A DNA stretch of 64,000 nucleotides from Mytilus galloprovincialis. Its lineage: Eukaryota > Mollusca > Bivalvia > Mytilida > Mytilidae. The translations under genes and the position numbers were made by a program. Under the pieces are notes generated by a model that worked only from the letters and a program-made list of their open reading frames with translations, searched no databases and was not told the DNA's origin. The first letter of the stretch is position 1. Each line of letters begins with the position of its first letter. Below, piece by piece: positions 22,527 through 36,052 of the stretch. Where the stretch lies: NCBI RefSeq assembly GCF_965363235.1, contig NC_134842.1, positions 6,227,112 through 6,291,111 on the forward strand. The letters run 5' to 3'.

Positions 22527-24528
22527 TTAAGGGCATACAATACAGTTTTGATCCCGTATTCACATTTGATAAAAATTTCCATATAGACTATTTGTTACCT
22601 TTTTAAACCAAATATGTAGTAAAAATATGTGCTACTTTTTTTTAGTAAAATGAGGTAAACATTTGGTATATTTGCTCAAAATTCGAATGTGTGGCCGTAT
22701 TTTTCTTTTCGAAAGAAAGGCATAACTTTTTTTTTTGTTTTAAAAGATAAACACAAACTGTGTTTTTTTGGTAAATATTTTGTAAGTTCTGTAATTTATA
22801 AGTTTTCTAAAAATTTATATATTTTTTAATTCGAATTGAATGCTTCTTTTTGTAACTTCATTTGGGTGTAAAATCATTGACCAAAGTACAGTTTGTATGA
22901 AGCGTAGAAGCGCTTTATACTAAAAATGTACGCACGATCAACGCTTTTACAACCATATGAAGTTACAAAAAGAAGCATGCAATACTAATAATTACTTTAT
23001 TTGGCTATGATCATGAAAACACGAATTCTATAATTGTTTTATTTAAAGACCAAACAGCCTATTGTTTATGCGCATCAGCTAACGCAACTTGGTGTCGACA
23101 TAAAAACTCTATGACATTGTTTCTAGCAATTAAAAAACGTCAAATCATAACGTCCTATTTCGCGTTTTTCACGGATTTCAACATTTTTTTTATTTTCAAT
23201 AATTTTGCTTATGTGGGACAGAGGACAAAAACAGACTTTCAATACAAAAGCGGTGTGAAAGGTTATTTCAAACAATTTTCCATTCCGACGGATTGTGTTT
23301 CTGGAGGTTTATATTGTGCGGCAACAACATCATAAAGATCTGAAACTGATACATGCTTAATCTCTAGTATTACCGGATAATAAAATAGGTGAATATAGTT
23401 GTTATTCTTGGAAATTTAAATGTGGGTTTCCAACGTCCAATTTGCGAATTTTTTTTTCAAATAGTGTGCCAGCAAGGAAATTTTGTACTGTGACGTCAGA
23501 TGCATTCTTCTGAAAAAAGACAACTCTTTTCTTCAAAACGAACGCGAACAAAACATCAAAATTACTCATAACGTTTTGAAAGGTCGGTGACATACATTTT
23601 TTTTGCTTTATTTTGACGAGTACATATGGCACTTTCCTTCTTTAAATTTTTATAAAGAAATCACTGGTAGATATTTTTTAATACTTGAAACGTTTTTCAG
23701 TTTTACGCTTAATTTTTGGCGGGAATGAAATAAATCATATTTTTAAAGATCAAATCAGTATGAGCCTATAAACTCTTGAACCTGTATACTTAAAAGATAC
23801 AAATCTACTGTTTAACGTGAAACAAGAATAATGCTTGTAGGTTTGATAAAAAGCATTTTTTTAGAGAGTTTAGATAACAAGCAAATATTATGTTAATATT
23901 CGGGAAAACACGAAACTGAGGTTGCTATAGTGACAAAACTAAGTCGGTGACCCCCAATTCTTTTTATCATATTTTGTTCCTCAAATCATGCAACACCTTC
24001 ACACAAAATTGGAAGGAAAAATCACTGATAGAAATGAATATGCTGTTTGGTCTTTAATTCACACTTGTACTTTATTGTGGGGCCACGTGTTATCATGAAT
24101 GAAAAGTTTTATTTAGTGATGTAATTGCTTTAGGAATAACACCTGATGTGCAGTTAGCCAATCAGAATAAAGTATTATGATGAAACATACATCTAATGTA
24201 ATTATTCAGAAATAAATCATATTTATCAAATGTTCATGATGGTAGAAAAAAAATCATCTTTGGGTGAATATTTATTAAATTAAAAAGAATTGTACTATTT
24301 ACGCTTTAATGAAAATTGACACAAATAATCTTCTTACGTAATCAAACCAAAATGGCATTTTAAAACAGAGGGGCCCATGAACTCGTTTTCAAGTTAAACA
24401 AGTTTAAATGATAAAAATAAGTCGAAAACTGAATCTTTTCCCGATAAGTCATAGTTTGACGTCGCGAAAATAACAATTTACGTTAGTAACGTCATTACTT
24501 CCCCTGTAACAGTACTGTATGCCCTTAA
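22527..24528. mobile_element. TTAA-flanked element C, 2.0 kb, non-autonomous
   Basis: Flanked by TTAA (22,527-22,530 and 24,525-24,528). The ends are inverted repeats beginning GGGCATACARTAC. Unit 4 keeps the uninterrupted target (CTTAGTCTTAATGATAAC near 52,816-52,833), proving a clean TTAA insertion as made by piggyBac-type transposases. No transposase frame is visible; the 60-77-residue open frames inside look incidental. It was in place before the young inverted repeat formed, because the right arm has it from 62,194. Confidence 0.8.
22835..22983. mobile_element. 149-bp hairpin MITE inside element C
   Basis: Nearly full-length palindrome: starts ATTGAATGCTTCTTTTTGTA and ends with an almost exact complement, around a central GCGTAGAAGCGC. 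The right-arm copy is at 63,742-63,889. Confidence 0.75.
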
Positions 24529-25950
24529 TACCATTGTGTCGGCTAAAAATAAAAACCACGCACACATATAAGCCGATATCCGTTGTTTTAAACAAGATTG
24601 TACATTTAGTATAAAATGTCTTCACCCTTCATGATTTATCAAATCCAAAAATGTTTCGGTGTATAAAAGATAAAAACAAGTTTAGAAAAAATCTACAAAA
24701 AATGTATATGATAGATATAAGAAGATATGGTATGAGCGCCAATGAGACAACTCTCCATCCAAGTCATAAATTATAAAATTACACCATTATTGGTCAAAGT
24801 ACGGTCTTTAACACGGAGCTTTGGCTCACACCGAACGTCAACCTATAAACGACCCCACAAAAATTGATGCATGTGTTGACTAATTCAGTAATATTTTAAA
24901 TACCCGACATGAAACAACTGTAAGTGTTTGAAACATCTACATGTATAACGTTTATGATAAACAGACAGTACCTGTGAATTTCCAGAAGGCTGCTACTGTA
25001 GGATGTAATTGACTGCTACTGACGGCTGTAGGTTTGCTGATGCGTCTATAGCTTTGAGGTGCTCATTTTATAGCCAGCTTTGTTTTAAATGACATACTTT
25101 TTTAAAAAAAAGTTGATATTTTTTTTCTCGAAAATTTGCATTTAATTTATCGTTTTAATGTACGTGTGAGTCAATGTCATGTCCTTCAAGTCTCCTCAGA
25201 AATTGTCGTGTATTTTCATCATATTCTTAATGATACAATTTATAATTCCTCAGTTTTATGTCAAAACATATTTATATAGATTTAGGGGCCAGCTGAAGGA
25301 CGCTTCGTGGTGCGGGAGTTTCTCGCTACATTGAAGACCCATTGGTAGCCTTCGGCTGTTGTCTGCTCTATGAACGGGTTGTTGTCGTTTCGACACATTC
25401 CCCATTTCCATTCTCAATTTAATTAAGCATGTCAAGAGAAAACGTATAACAGATTTTTAAAAATATTACATATTGTGGAATACTTGGGCATTTGAATATG
25501 TTTATTCAAAACCTAATCCTTCTTACTGACCCCGATTTAAATCAATAATGCATGTTTATTGAATTTACATTTTATCTATACACTTCATTTAATATATAAT
25601 TGAATAAAATCAGTATAATCGAATATTCAATTGCAAATAAAACGTCTGGTAGCACATTGGTTTAGTTTATGCATATTTTATTGTACATCCATTTCCTTGA
25701 TATTTGGGGTAAATTCAAGGGGTTCATAAAAGAAGACTAAATGTCGATCGCCACACTAATGTAATGGTATTTAAAAAAAATTGAAATAATCAATATCGAA
25801 AGGAAACAAAGTGGCATGAATAGAAAACAGACAAACAACAACCAACGAGAACAAATACATTAAACTAACCGAGTGTAGTGCTTTGGAAAGAGTGGGCAGT
25901 TCCCGCCGTGTTTTGATAACCTTCGTAATCGTAAACGTCATTTTACATTA
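24529..25950 (-). repeat. Unit 2, distal flank, with R2, R4 and R3 copies
   Basis: Diverged match to about 52,900-53,990 (shared anchors: AATCCAAAAATGTTTC, TACATGTATAACGTTTAT and TAGCTTTGAGG). It holds an R2 copy at 24,711-24,850 (-), an R4 copy at 25,275-25,430 (-) that unit 4 lacks, and R3 at 25,795-25,925. No gene. Confidence 0.65.
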
Positions 25951-28119
25951 TTGTTGAAAAAAATCAGTACAAAAACTTTATCCTGTTAACATACTTGGTC
26001 AAACAAAAACAACAAAATATGTTCTTTTCATTTATTGTATTAGATTACCACATACTTCATTTAAATGGCCTCCCTTACAAAATATAGAATGTTATCAATC
26101 ATATTAAATGGCTGATACTGTATAATTTTTTAAAACAAAATTGTCTAAAATTCAGCCGAGTTCTTATAATTACCAGAAAGAGTATTAATTATTCCTACTT
26201 AATCAACAAACTAAATCACTTGTCTACAATCATGCCGAGTTAAAGTGATACATTTACACACAATTCTATATACGCCGTATGCCTTTTCGTTGTTTTGTTC
26301 TGTATCAGTATAATATTAAACATTGAAATGAAATTACATTTGTTCGAACAGGTTTTTCAATTCAAAATTCATCGTTATGTTTTGTTGATACTATAACCAT
26401 GAGGCAATTTGGAACAAAATGTTAATTCATTATGACAATAGTAAAGCAGTATCTTGAATGTTAAAATGCATTCAATTCAAAGTCAAATGAAGGACTCTCG
26501 TGCTCTAACATGTATCATCAGAAAATATTTATGGTTACGTCCGTATGAAACTTACTAATATAGGTACATGTGTGTTTAACATCAGAGACATGGTACAGGT
26601 GTTATAAATCAAGGACACTCGATGATAAATACTACCATTTACTGGTCATCTTATACAAAATGATATATCATCGTCTGCCTTCTGTCTGGTAATGTGCACT
26701 TACGAAAAGTAGAAAACTTGTTAATCAATTCTATTAATACTTTTATAATTCTACATTAGTTGACCGCCCATGTGCAAAGTGAAAATATTTTTTTTTAAAA
26801 AGGTACCAAAATCCAAGGACAATTAAAATAAGTCCATGAACAGCTGGCAAAACAAACCAAAATTGATTTCCTTGATGATATTAAATTATTTCTTGACTAT
26901 GACAAGTTTTTAAATAAGTGGATGATTATTACGACGACAACAATAATGATAATAATATGTAAGAAAATTCACTTCATGGTGACACATTATCAAATTTCGA
27001 CTAAACTTGTCTTATTCTTTACTAATAAGTGAATAAGCAACATTAACAATTTTGCTAGATTTTTGGTATGATAAGAATTGGAAGAGTTAAAAAGACTAAA
27101 AAAATCCCAATCACAAAATATAATATTGAGGTGGTATATATATTTGTAAAAGTTCATGAAATGTTACATTGTCGTAAAAGCAATGCCCTCCACTAACATT
27201 TTTTTTTTTAAACCGGAAAAACCAAATATGTTATGTTGTGCTTATATAAACAACCACATTGACTTCACGTACATGTATATTAACCATTTAAACTAAATAC
27301 TAAGATGGCTGTATGGTTGATTTATCTTAATAGTTGATAGCATCTAATCTGGTAAATGATTTGTAGTCTCGAACTTTCATTGTGATTTAAAAAGGATCTT
27401 AAAAGTCTGAATAATAAATTGTAAGGTCCTGTTCCGTTTTCAATCAATTTGCGTTATGATTGATATGTATAGGTAAATACCAGCGGCTTAACATAAAGTG
27501 GACTGATCGTATTGTACAATATTTAATTTACTGCAGGAGATAAGTCTTAAATATGAACAACTTTCGATGTAATGTATTGTTCGTCATTTCAGACCGATTC
27601 AAAACTGACATACATTTAAAGATATATAATTGAGAGGCTAAAATCGATTTTAGTAAGACATTTGTGATTTAATTCGAAGATTTTTCACATTTTTTGTTTC
27701 AAGTTTATTGGACTTTTCATAATGAATTGTGCAAGGTCGTGTCCTGAAATGTTGAATAATAATAGTTTTTTTACCAATTGACCGGGTACATGAGGTATCA
27801 TAAATTTTACTCCAGTTTGCTTTGTGACTGTGTAAGATATATTACACAATTTGTCACAGTGATAGGATTTATGCTCACTTTTAATAAAGTCTCTGGAACA
27901 CAGATTATTTAACACTTTGGTACTAGTTCGAATCTACTATTTATAAAAATGATGTTAATTGTTTCCACTTTTGTCATTAAACAAGAACTGTTTTTTAAAC
28001 TTTATATAGTTGAAAAAATTACATTAAACATGTCATAAGTGTTTCTCGTTACTCTTTTTTTTATATAGATTAGACCGTTGGTTTTCCTGTTTAAATGGTT
28101 TTACAATAGTAATTGTTTT
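25951..28119. other. Inter-unit DNA, no recognised gene
   Basis: AT-rich. A 76-codon frame at 27,685-27,915 (-) is identical in the right arm (58,806-59,036), but that follows from arm similarity; it has no recognisable domain, so it is not called. Confidence 0.55.
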
Positions 28120-28265
28120 AGACCCTGTATACATGTAGCTTGCTGTTTGGTGTGAACCAATCTTTGCCGACTGTATCTTGATATATATTAGTTTAATTTT
28201 ATAAATTGAGACTTGGATGGAGAGTTGTCTAATTGGTACTCATACCACATGTTCCTATATCTACA
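28120..28265 (+). repeat. R2 copy
   Basis: Contains TTTGGTGTGAACCAATC and GGATGGAGAGTTGTCTAATT. The right-arm counterpart is 58,450-58,600. Confidence 0.7.
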
Positions 28266-28629
28266 GTATAACTGTGGTTTTATATTTGTTACAGTTTGTT
28301 CTCGTTAATCCTTTCTCCTAGACCCATTAGAACCTTGTCCAGAAGAAATACACCCCACACATGCCAATTGCTAAATAAAAAATTAAACACATGTCAAAAT
28401 GTTTTATTGCAACATCATGTGTCTTTATGTGCAAATATGCTCCCAGAACACAGTTATCGTACTTTAGTTTTCCTTGTTCTCGAATATAGTCCCTAGTGTA
28501 ATTGGTGTATACCTTTTTTATACACTTTTCCAATTTTGCTAGATATTTCATGTATAACATATTAAGTAAGGGGGTGAAATTACATGTTATATATAAACAT
28601 ATTTGGGTGCTGATTCCTACTGTTCAGTA

Positions 28630-29350
28630 GTGATTTGGTCTATTGTATGACGTAAATGTATTTCATATTGTGTGAATTCAATGTATGAACTGTATTGTGT
28701 GACATAAATGTATATATTTTATTCCACTGCATGTTGATTTTGATCGTGAAATCAACATTTGATTGGTCGAAACTATCACACGTAAAACTTCATATTCCCC
28801 TCTGAGTATCATATTCCCTTCTGAACATCATATTCCTCTTTGTTGATCGGGACCTCGTAGTATGACGTTACTCGCAGTTAATGAACCTACCGTTTTGGAA
28901 GTGGTTTTAATAAAATAGCGTCACTGTAGTAAAGTCATTCCCGTGTTAAAATTTATTCCAGCATTAAAATAAAAAAAAGACTATTGATTGTACTTTTGAT
29001 TCGTACTGTTTGTCAATGTTTATGCCTCGTTTAACTATTTAAACAAAAAGGTATGAATTAATATACTATATTTTGGAAGATAACAAAGCATAGGCAGTGG
29101 AACAAGACAATTATTTCCCTTAGCTTCGAGAGATATGAAGATTTGTCCCCCCTTGAAAAATCTTATTTCCCTAGGACAAAGCCCTCGTGAAATATGAATC
29201 TTCTTTGGTGAACAAATCTTTATATCGCCCTAAGACACGGGAAATAAATGTATTATATTGTATAATATAATTGTCCATGTACACATTGTATTGCATGTCA
29301 TAAATGTATTGTATAGTATAATATAAATGTCCATGTACATATTGTATACC
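28630..29350 (+). repeat. ATAAATGTAT-type tandem array with embedded short repeats
   Basis: Units of about 45-66 bp built on TTGTATGACATAAATGTAT lie at about 28,635-28,725 and 29,215-29,350. Between them are an exact short palindrome at 28,732-28,759 (ATGTTGATTT ... AAATCAACAT) and three CATATTCCC units at 28,788-28,845. The array is about 0.8 kb longer in the right arm. Confidence 0.6.
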
Positions 29351-29894
29351 GCTGTTCAAAGATCATCAATCGATTGAAAGAAAATACATTTTCGTTACAA
29401 ACTTAAATTTGGTAATAATGGTTTTAATCTCGTCGTTACTATTGCTTATGGTGTTTACTGTTTTCTTGTAAGGTTTCTATTTGCTACCTTGGCGACTCTT
29501 ATTGACACAGAATATGTAAACCGACTCATTGTCACGAGACAGTAGTTCAAATGTCATTCCATTTTCCTGTAATATAAACCAGTTTGGGTTACTTTAAGAA
29601 ATTTCTATTTTCAGTATCGGAGGCCATTTTGGTTGGCAAGGCAAGCTATAAGATAAAGTTTGAAAGGGACAACCTAAGGACTATGTATGTTAAGTTAAGA
29701 TCCAATTGCACATCCACTTCAAGGGAGAAGATTTTACATTGATTTTCTGTCAAAATATGCCTAATTTGTATATTCGACAAAATCAGCAAAAAGTTTAAAT
29801 TTTACATCAATACATTTTAGTCCTATGCTCTATTTATAATAAAGATGGCGATGTTGGTTTGAAAGCGGGATCATCGGATACAACTTTGAAAAAA

Positions 29895-30905
29895 GACACC
29901 CCACCGCGTCGATGCCTCTGCTGGTGGATTTTTTTTGTGTTATTTAATTTGCTGTTACAAAATGTTAAAATTATTACAAATTTAGGACTGTCTCTCCTCC
30001 ATGCAAAGCTCTGATCACTTTCACGGATTTGGCTATACTTTTTGGAACTTTTGGATTATAGCTATTCATCTTTTATATAAGCTTAGGATTTTACATATTT
30101 TGGCCACGAGCATCACTGAAGAGACATGTATTGTCGAAATACGCATCTGGTGCAGACAAATTGGTACCGTTAATGTTATTACTACCACTGGGTCGATGCC
30201 TCTGCTGGTGGACTGTTAGTCCCCGAGGATATCACCAGCTCAGTAGCAAGTACTCCGGTTCTGGCATGAAAAAACGGATTTTTTTGTGTTATTATATTTG
30301 CTGTTTCAAAATGTTAAAAATTATTACAAATTAAGGAATGTATCTCCCTCATGCAAAACTCCGATTCCTTTCACGGGTTTGGCTATATTTTACGAGCATC
30401 ACTGAAGATCGAAACATGTATTGTCGAAATGCGCATCTGGTGCAGAAAAATTGGTACCGTTAATGTTATTACTACCACTGGGTCGATGCCTCTGCTAGTG
30501 GACTGTTAGTCCCCGAGGGTATCAGCAGCCCAGTAGCCAGTACTCCGGTATGCACTATTCATATTGAATTTTGATAAGCCAGTTCAGAATAAGATACTGT
30601 TTAATACATTTGGGTTTGAATGGTTATACATTGACACAAATATACTTCGGATTTTTTTGTGTTGTTAAATTTGCTGTTACAAAATGTTAAAAATTATTAC
30701 AAATTAAGGAATGTATCTCACTCGTCCAAAACTCTGATTCCTGTCACTGATTTGGCTATACTTTTTGGAACTTTTTGATTATAGCTCTTTCTCTTATATA
30801 TAAGCTTTGGTTTTTACATATTTTGGCCACGAGCATCACTGAATAGACAAGTTTTGTCGAAATGCGCATCTGGTGCAGAAACATTGGTACCGTTAATGTT
30901 ATTAG
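29895..30905 (+). repeat. Tandem cluster of R6-related SINE-like units
   Basis: Three units of roughly 290-400 bp. Each carries GGGTCGATGCCTCTGCT or a variant, a CCCCGAGGGTATCA-like block, AAAATGTTAAAAATTATTAC and GCGCATCTGGTGCAGA. The related GACGAAACGCGCGTCTGG module at 19.5-19.9 kb shows they are subfamilies. The right-arm counterpart is 55,060-56,025. Confidence 0.75.
30549..30645 (-). other. 97-bp patch copied from the neighbouring gene unit
   Basis: This stretch equals the complement of about 34,193-34,289 (same sense as 51,672-51,768) and shares the unit 3/4 version of its variable sites. The right arm has the uninterrupted R6 text instead. It replaces about 15 bp of R6 and looks like a template-switch repair scar. 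Confidence 0.75.
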
Positions 30906-31774
30906 GATGATGCCAGCGACTTTTGTTCCAATTAGACAAGTAGTTTAAGATATGAAGATTTTTGACAGACGACGGACACAAAGAGATAGCAAAAGTTCAC
31001 CCTTGTTTTTAGCCAGATGATCATAGAATTGTAATGGGTATAAAATATGTAAAAAAAAACAACCAAAAAACCCTGAACATGACTTGGTAGTGATGACTAC
31101 TAGGCATACATCACCTGTAGTTAAACTGTGTCAGAAGACGCAATCCCTATTTCAAAACAAAAACCAACCAGATTGACGAATACACATGTTTATCCACCGT
31201 TTCGTCATTCATGACATTATTGTTTGAAATACTACTTATTATAAAAACAAAATATCATGTCAAACTGTTTTAGGACTGCAGCATTGATCAACTCATTTGA
31301 TTCGACATCTTATTCTGTAAAAAACATTATTTTTTTCCTCCACAAACTTTTTCTGTTTGAATTTTGAATTTTGAATTTATATTTTGTTTTTAGTGTCTTT
31401 TAAGACTGGCCCACACATATTGATTTTCTCAATTCTTATTTAGCAGGTACTGTTTCTGGTTGTTCTTTGAATGATTTGACATGTCCTTGACCTACTCGTT
31501 TAAACATTTACATACTGGCTCGGATGATTTTCAAAATTGTCGTTAACGAGTAAATTGTTCGTGAATTTGTGATGAATTCATTGTGTAAAATTGATTCTAC
31601 ACTTAACGTTTTTGAGCTATTCACACAGCTATCGATTAGGCGGGGTATCGCACATTCTCCTATTGCTGATGCAATATTTGATGTTGTTCGTCAAAACAAG
31701 GAAGCACAACTCTAAAATGCTTCAATGTGAATATGCTTTCTTGTTTGAATTGTTTTACATTTGTCATTTCGGGG

Positions 31775-31922
31775 CATTTTATAGCTGACTATGCGGTATG
31801 GGCTTTGCTCATTATTGGAGGACGTATGGTTACCTAGGCTATAGTTCTTCATTTCTGTGTCATTTTGTTTCTCGAGGAGATTTGTCTCATTGACAATCAT
31901 ACCACATCTTCTTTTTTATATG
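31775..31922 (+). repeat. R1 copy
   Basis: Has TTTTATAGCTGACTATGCGG and the CATACCACATCTTC tail. The right-arm counterpart is about 54,045-54,195. Confidence 0.8.
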
Positions 31923-31984
31923 TACCATTACTGATTAAATGTAGCATACTGTAAAATGACTTTTGCAATTAAAAAGGTTGCTAT

Positions 31985-34469
31985 AACATGGCGGATGCCA
32001 CATTTTGAGCAGGAACTGCTCACTCTTTCTTAAACACTTCAGTCCTATCCAAGTTTTTAGTGGGTTTCTGATTACTCATCTTTAGTTTTTTTGTTTATTC
32101 TCGTTGGTTGTGGTTTGTCTTTTTCTATTCTAGCCACATGTTTGTCCTTTAATTCTAATTTTCGATTTTTTATTAAATACCCTAACGTCAGTGTTGATTA
32201 CGTAATGATAAAAATTTAGTCTTCTTTTATGAATTCACTTAATGTACGCCAAGAATCAAGCAAATTCACGTGCAATAAAACCAACATAAAGTAAACCACA
32301 TTGCGACAAGACATTCTGTTTGGAATAGACAGCTGTTCGATTTAGATTGGTTTATTTCACAAACAAATAATGAAATGTATAGATAAATTATAAATTCAAT
32401 ATAAGAAGTATTATATTTTGAATAAACAGTTTCAAGATTGTAAGTTTTCTATAATACGTAATATTTTTGGAAATCTTACATAAGTTTTCCTTTAAATCTA
32501 TTTAATTCTGTTTTGACATAAAACTGAGTCATTATAAATTATATTATTAAAAAATGTAAGGAAGATAAACGACGATCACTGAGGACTAAAAGTAGATGAC
32601 ATTGACCCACACGAACATTATAACAACAATGCAAATTTTCAAAGAAAAACATCTATCATTTGTCTAGAAAAATATGACATTTTAAACAAAACAGGCTATA
32701 AAATAGACCCCTCAAAGCTAAAGACACAACCAGAAAACCTCCAGCCTTCTGTAGCAATCAATTTCAGCCTTTTGGAACAAGTAAGTCACAGGTACGATCT
32801 TTCTAGTATAAACGTAATACATGTAGATTTTTCAAACATTTAAAGTAATTTAATGTTGGGTATTTAAAATATAGATATTACTTATTAGATGAAAACATAT
32901 CAAACTGAGGAGCTATAATTTTTTTTAGATTTTATCAAAACATATTTTATTTTCAATACAACATGTACAATGAAATATTTTTGGATTTAATCAATCATGA
33001 TAGCTGCAAACATAATTTAAAAACAATTTGTTTTAAACAACGGGTTGATATCGTTTTTTTAAACTCTATAGATTTTCGTCAAGGGTGTCCTTTATTTTGT
33101 TTATTATTTATTTTTTAGTAGAAATGTTATCATTAAGACTAAGAAGCAATAAATACATCAAGGGATAAAGATTAAGGTAGACAAAAAAACTCGTAGTATA
33201 AAGATTTCTCAATTACCGTATGATTACACTCTTTTTTTCAAAATATTATCATTCTTTTCAACGAAATTGAATTAGTTGGTTCTCCGTCCGGCTTGATGTT
33301 AACAAAATATAAACAAAAATGGAGGAAAGTGAATTGTGAAACAATGATTCTGACAAATTAGAAGGAATAAATTGGGAAAAAAAGCATTAAATGTTAAGGT
33401 AATTATTTAGGACATTTAAATTAAAATAAAAATGAAATAGGCAATAATTGGGTCATAAATTTTACCAAAATACATCTTTTTTGCTAGTACTCCAAAGAAA
33501 GATACAGCAAAGAATTTGAATCGGGTTGATTCAATTTATTTTGGAGGAAAGACAGATGGAGTGAAAAAAAACACTACAATAAAGATATACTAAAAGGGGA
33601 AATTAAAAGGGTAGATTTTAGCTGTTTTGTTTTATTCTCTTGAAGCATCACGCATAAAAATAATTACACAAACGGAAAAATCAAAAAGTGTAACGTTATA
33701 CATGCAGAAAATTTCAACATTATTGGCTAGTTTTATGTATAAATAACGATACCATTTAGAAATGAACAAATAACAAAACCACTCAGGACTGTTATCCAGA
33801 AGTTGATTTGGATGAAGACTGAAAGAGAACTAGTAGAAAATACTAACATATCTTTAGATATAAGGAAGCAAATTGGGTTAGTCAATGGTGAAACATGGTC
33901 TAAAAGCTTTAATTTGTAATAATTGAAAATTACTTGGTCTTAGCATAGTGGTAATACAGACGGTCAGTTGTTGAGTACTTTCATCTAAGAACAATAAGTA
34001 ATAAGACAAACAAACTTAATTTTTGAAATTTTTATATTAATAAATAAGATTTCAAAAATTGGCGTCAAATTTTAGTTCAAAATAGGTATGTTAACATTAT
34101 CAGAAAATATATAAAATGGAAATCTCTATTTGTTATTGTACATGACATAAACAATAAATGTTTGTATCAGTACATCATCAACAAATAAACAAATATATTG
34201 GTGTCAATGTATAACCATTCAAACCCAAATGTATTAAACAGTATCTTATTCTGAACTGGCTTATCAAAATTCAATATGAATAGTGCATACTAATAGAAAT
34301 ATAAGTGAGTATCAAACTGAATTGCTTATATAATACGACACACGACAGTGAAGAAAAGCATTATATATCATGTTAAAAAATGTCGTCGCTATAATCATTA
34401 AATGTTTTCCAATGATTGGTATGCACTTGGATGTAGGCTTTTGTTCAATAGGGCTATAAATAGACTAAT
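31985..34469 (+). repeat. Unit 3, upstream flank
   Basis: Begins with an R3 copy (reverse, to 32,165) and then matches the unit 2 distal flank (reverse) and, from 33,516, the first 932 bp of the window. It keeps the empty TTAA target of element C near 33,130. No gene. Confidence 0.75.
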
Positions 34470-34711
34470 TGTTTTAATTGCTTTTTACGATGTTTAGTAC
34501 CGTTTGGTTTGCAGTTGTTATCAAATACTAGTAGTCCTTTTCTATGTATGTTGGCGTTTGTTTTTGTTGCAGTTCAGTGTTTACGTTGTTCCGTTGTTTT
34601 CCTGTTATAGTTGATGTGTTTCCTTCGGTTTTGGTTTCTGACCCGGATTTGTTTTCGTTTAATCAATGTATGACTATTGAACAGCCGTATACTACTGTTG
34701 CCTTTATTTGC
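34470..34711 (-). repeat. R5 copy upstream of the unit 3 fossil
   Basis: Orthologous in position to 14,024-14,275. Its left edge joins the unit's upstream flank directly. Confidence 0.8.
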
Positions 34712-35080
34712 TTCTAATGAAAAACTTGTAGAAATCAATTTAATTTTGATATAATTGAAAACAGATAGAAACAAGAGTTTACAACAGAAATAAACCATAT
34801 AAGATATTTTGTAAAGGTTATTTCCATATCAAGATTGACAATCCTACCTGATATTCACCAAAGTGTTATTCCAATGCTTATTGTAAATTACAATTCGTTT
34901 TAGATACCTATAAATGTCTGACTACCGTTTGAAATATTTCGTACAGATAAGATTGCGTTGTATTGTACATTTTTGTGATTCACCAGCAAACTGAATAAAA
35001 ACGCAAAAATGAATATACACAGATTCATTACTTTATTATAATCTTTATTTGAATTTTTAATTTGCAGAAACTATTGAGGG

Positions 35081-35810
35081 ATGATTACCATATATTGTTG
35101 GTTAGTCGTTATATTGGGGACCTCTGGAACAGCATTGTTAAACGACAATGATTCGAACAAGCTAAAACTATGATTGCTATTGCAGACAAATTAATTGACT
35201 CTCACGATCATACTACTGAATGTGTAGGAGAATGATGTGTTTACTTGCTGCATTACCAGAATCCAAATGGAATCAGAGGTTGAACAACCCTTTAGGTCTA
35301 CTAACCAAAATTGCAACTGACAACGGACAAGACCATGACAGTTTGTTATATGCAGAAGCCAGGAAATTATTAGCTGACTATCCGAATATTGGACATGTTT
35401 TATATGGAGTTAAAAATGGACACTCCGTAAAAGATAGTGATGTCTGTGAATCAATGTACTCCAAATGCCCATATGAGCCAAAAGACTTGTTGGACACTGT
35501 CAACGATTTGGGGGATATAACCACACTATTGTCCAAGAATTTGTTTGGGAAAGTCATCGCAGATGCAATAGAACTTAACAACACACAGGTTGGAACAAAT
35601 AATAGACAAAAGAGATCATGTGACCACAAAGCACTAAAAGACAGTTGCACTACACTTGGAGTTACTTGTGGTGTAGTGACTGTAGCATGTACTCTTTGTG
35701 GCATTTTTACATTTGGGTTATGTTTAGGTGCCTTTGTTGAACCTGCCACTGTTCTGTGTACATCAGCCTTTGTTGGTTGTACTGTTGCTGATGCTGCGTG
35801 TACTCGATAG
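35081..35810 (+). pseudogene. Broken copy of the cysteine-rich preproprotein gene (unit 3)
   Basis: Clear homologue of gene 1 over its whole length, from the position of the gene 1 start to the stop. It looks broken, with about two breaks; the long open part that remains has no signal peptide. At least one break is shared with the unit 4 copy, so it is older than the young inverted repeat. The TATA-like box (34,909), a 5' splice acceptor (TTTGCAG) and the AATAAA at 35,947-35,952 are still present, so it may be transcribed. Family and likely role are as for gene 1. Confidence 0.7.
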
Positions 35811-36052
35811 AGAAACATTAGTGAGTCACCGAGATGAATGACAAGTATTATCTACTTATTTGTGATAAAAGATGTTCCTTGTCTGTTCAATTAGAACTCT
35901 ACATTAAAGATCAAAATGCATGTTCAATTTTTAGTATTATTCGGTGAATAAAACCAATTTAAAAGTTAATTAGCATTGTGATGATTACAATTTCTACTTA
36001 AGCGTTTTATAATCCATGGTAATTAGTTGATGCCAGAACTAATTAAATGTAA

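Noticed and set aside
23111-23632. Open frames in element C that are identical in both arms.
   Set aside because: Identity reflects the recent arm duplication; composition is AT-driven and no transposase motif is visible.
27685-27915. 76-codon frame identical at 58,806-59,036.
   Set aside because: No domain, no splice context, and the arms are nearly identical anyway.
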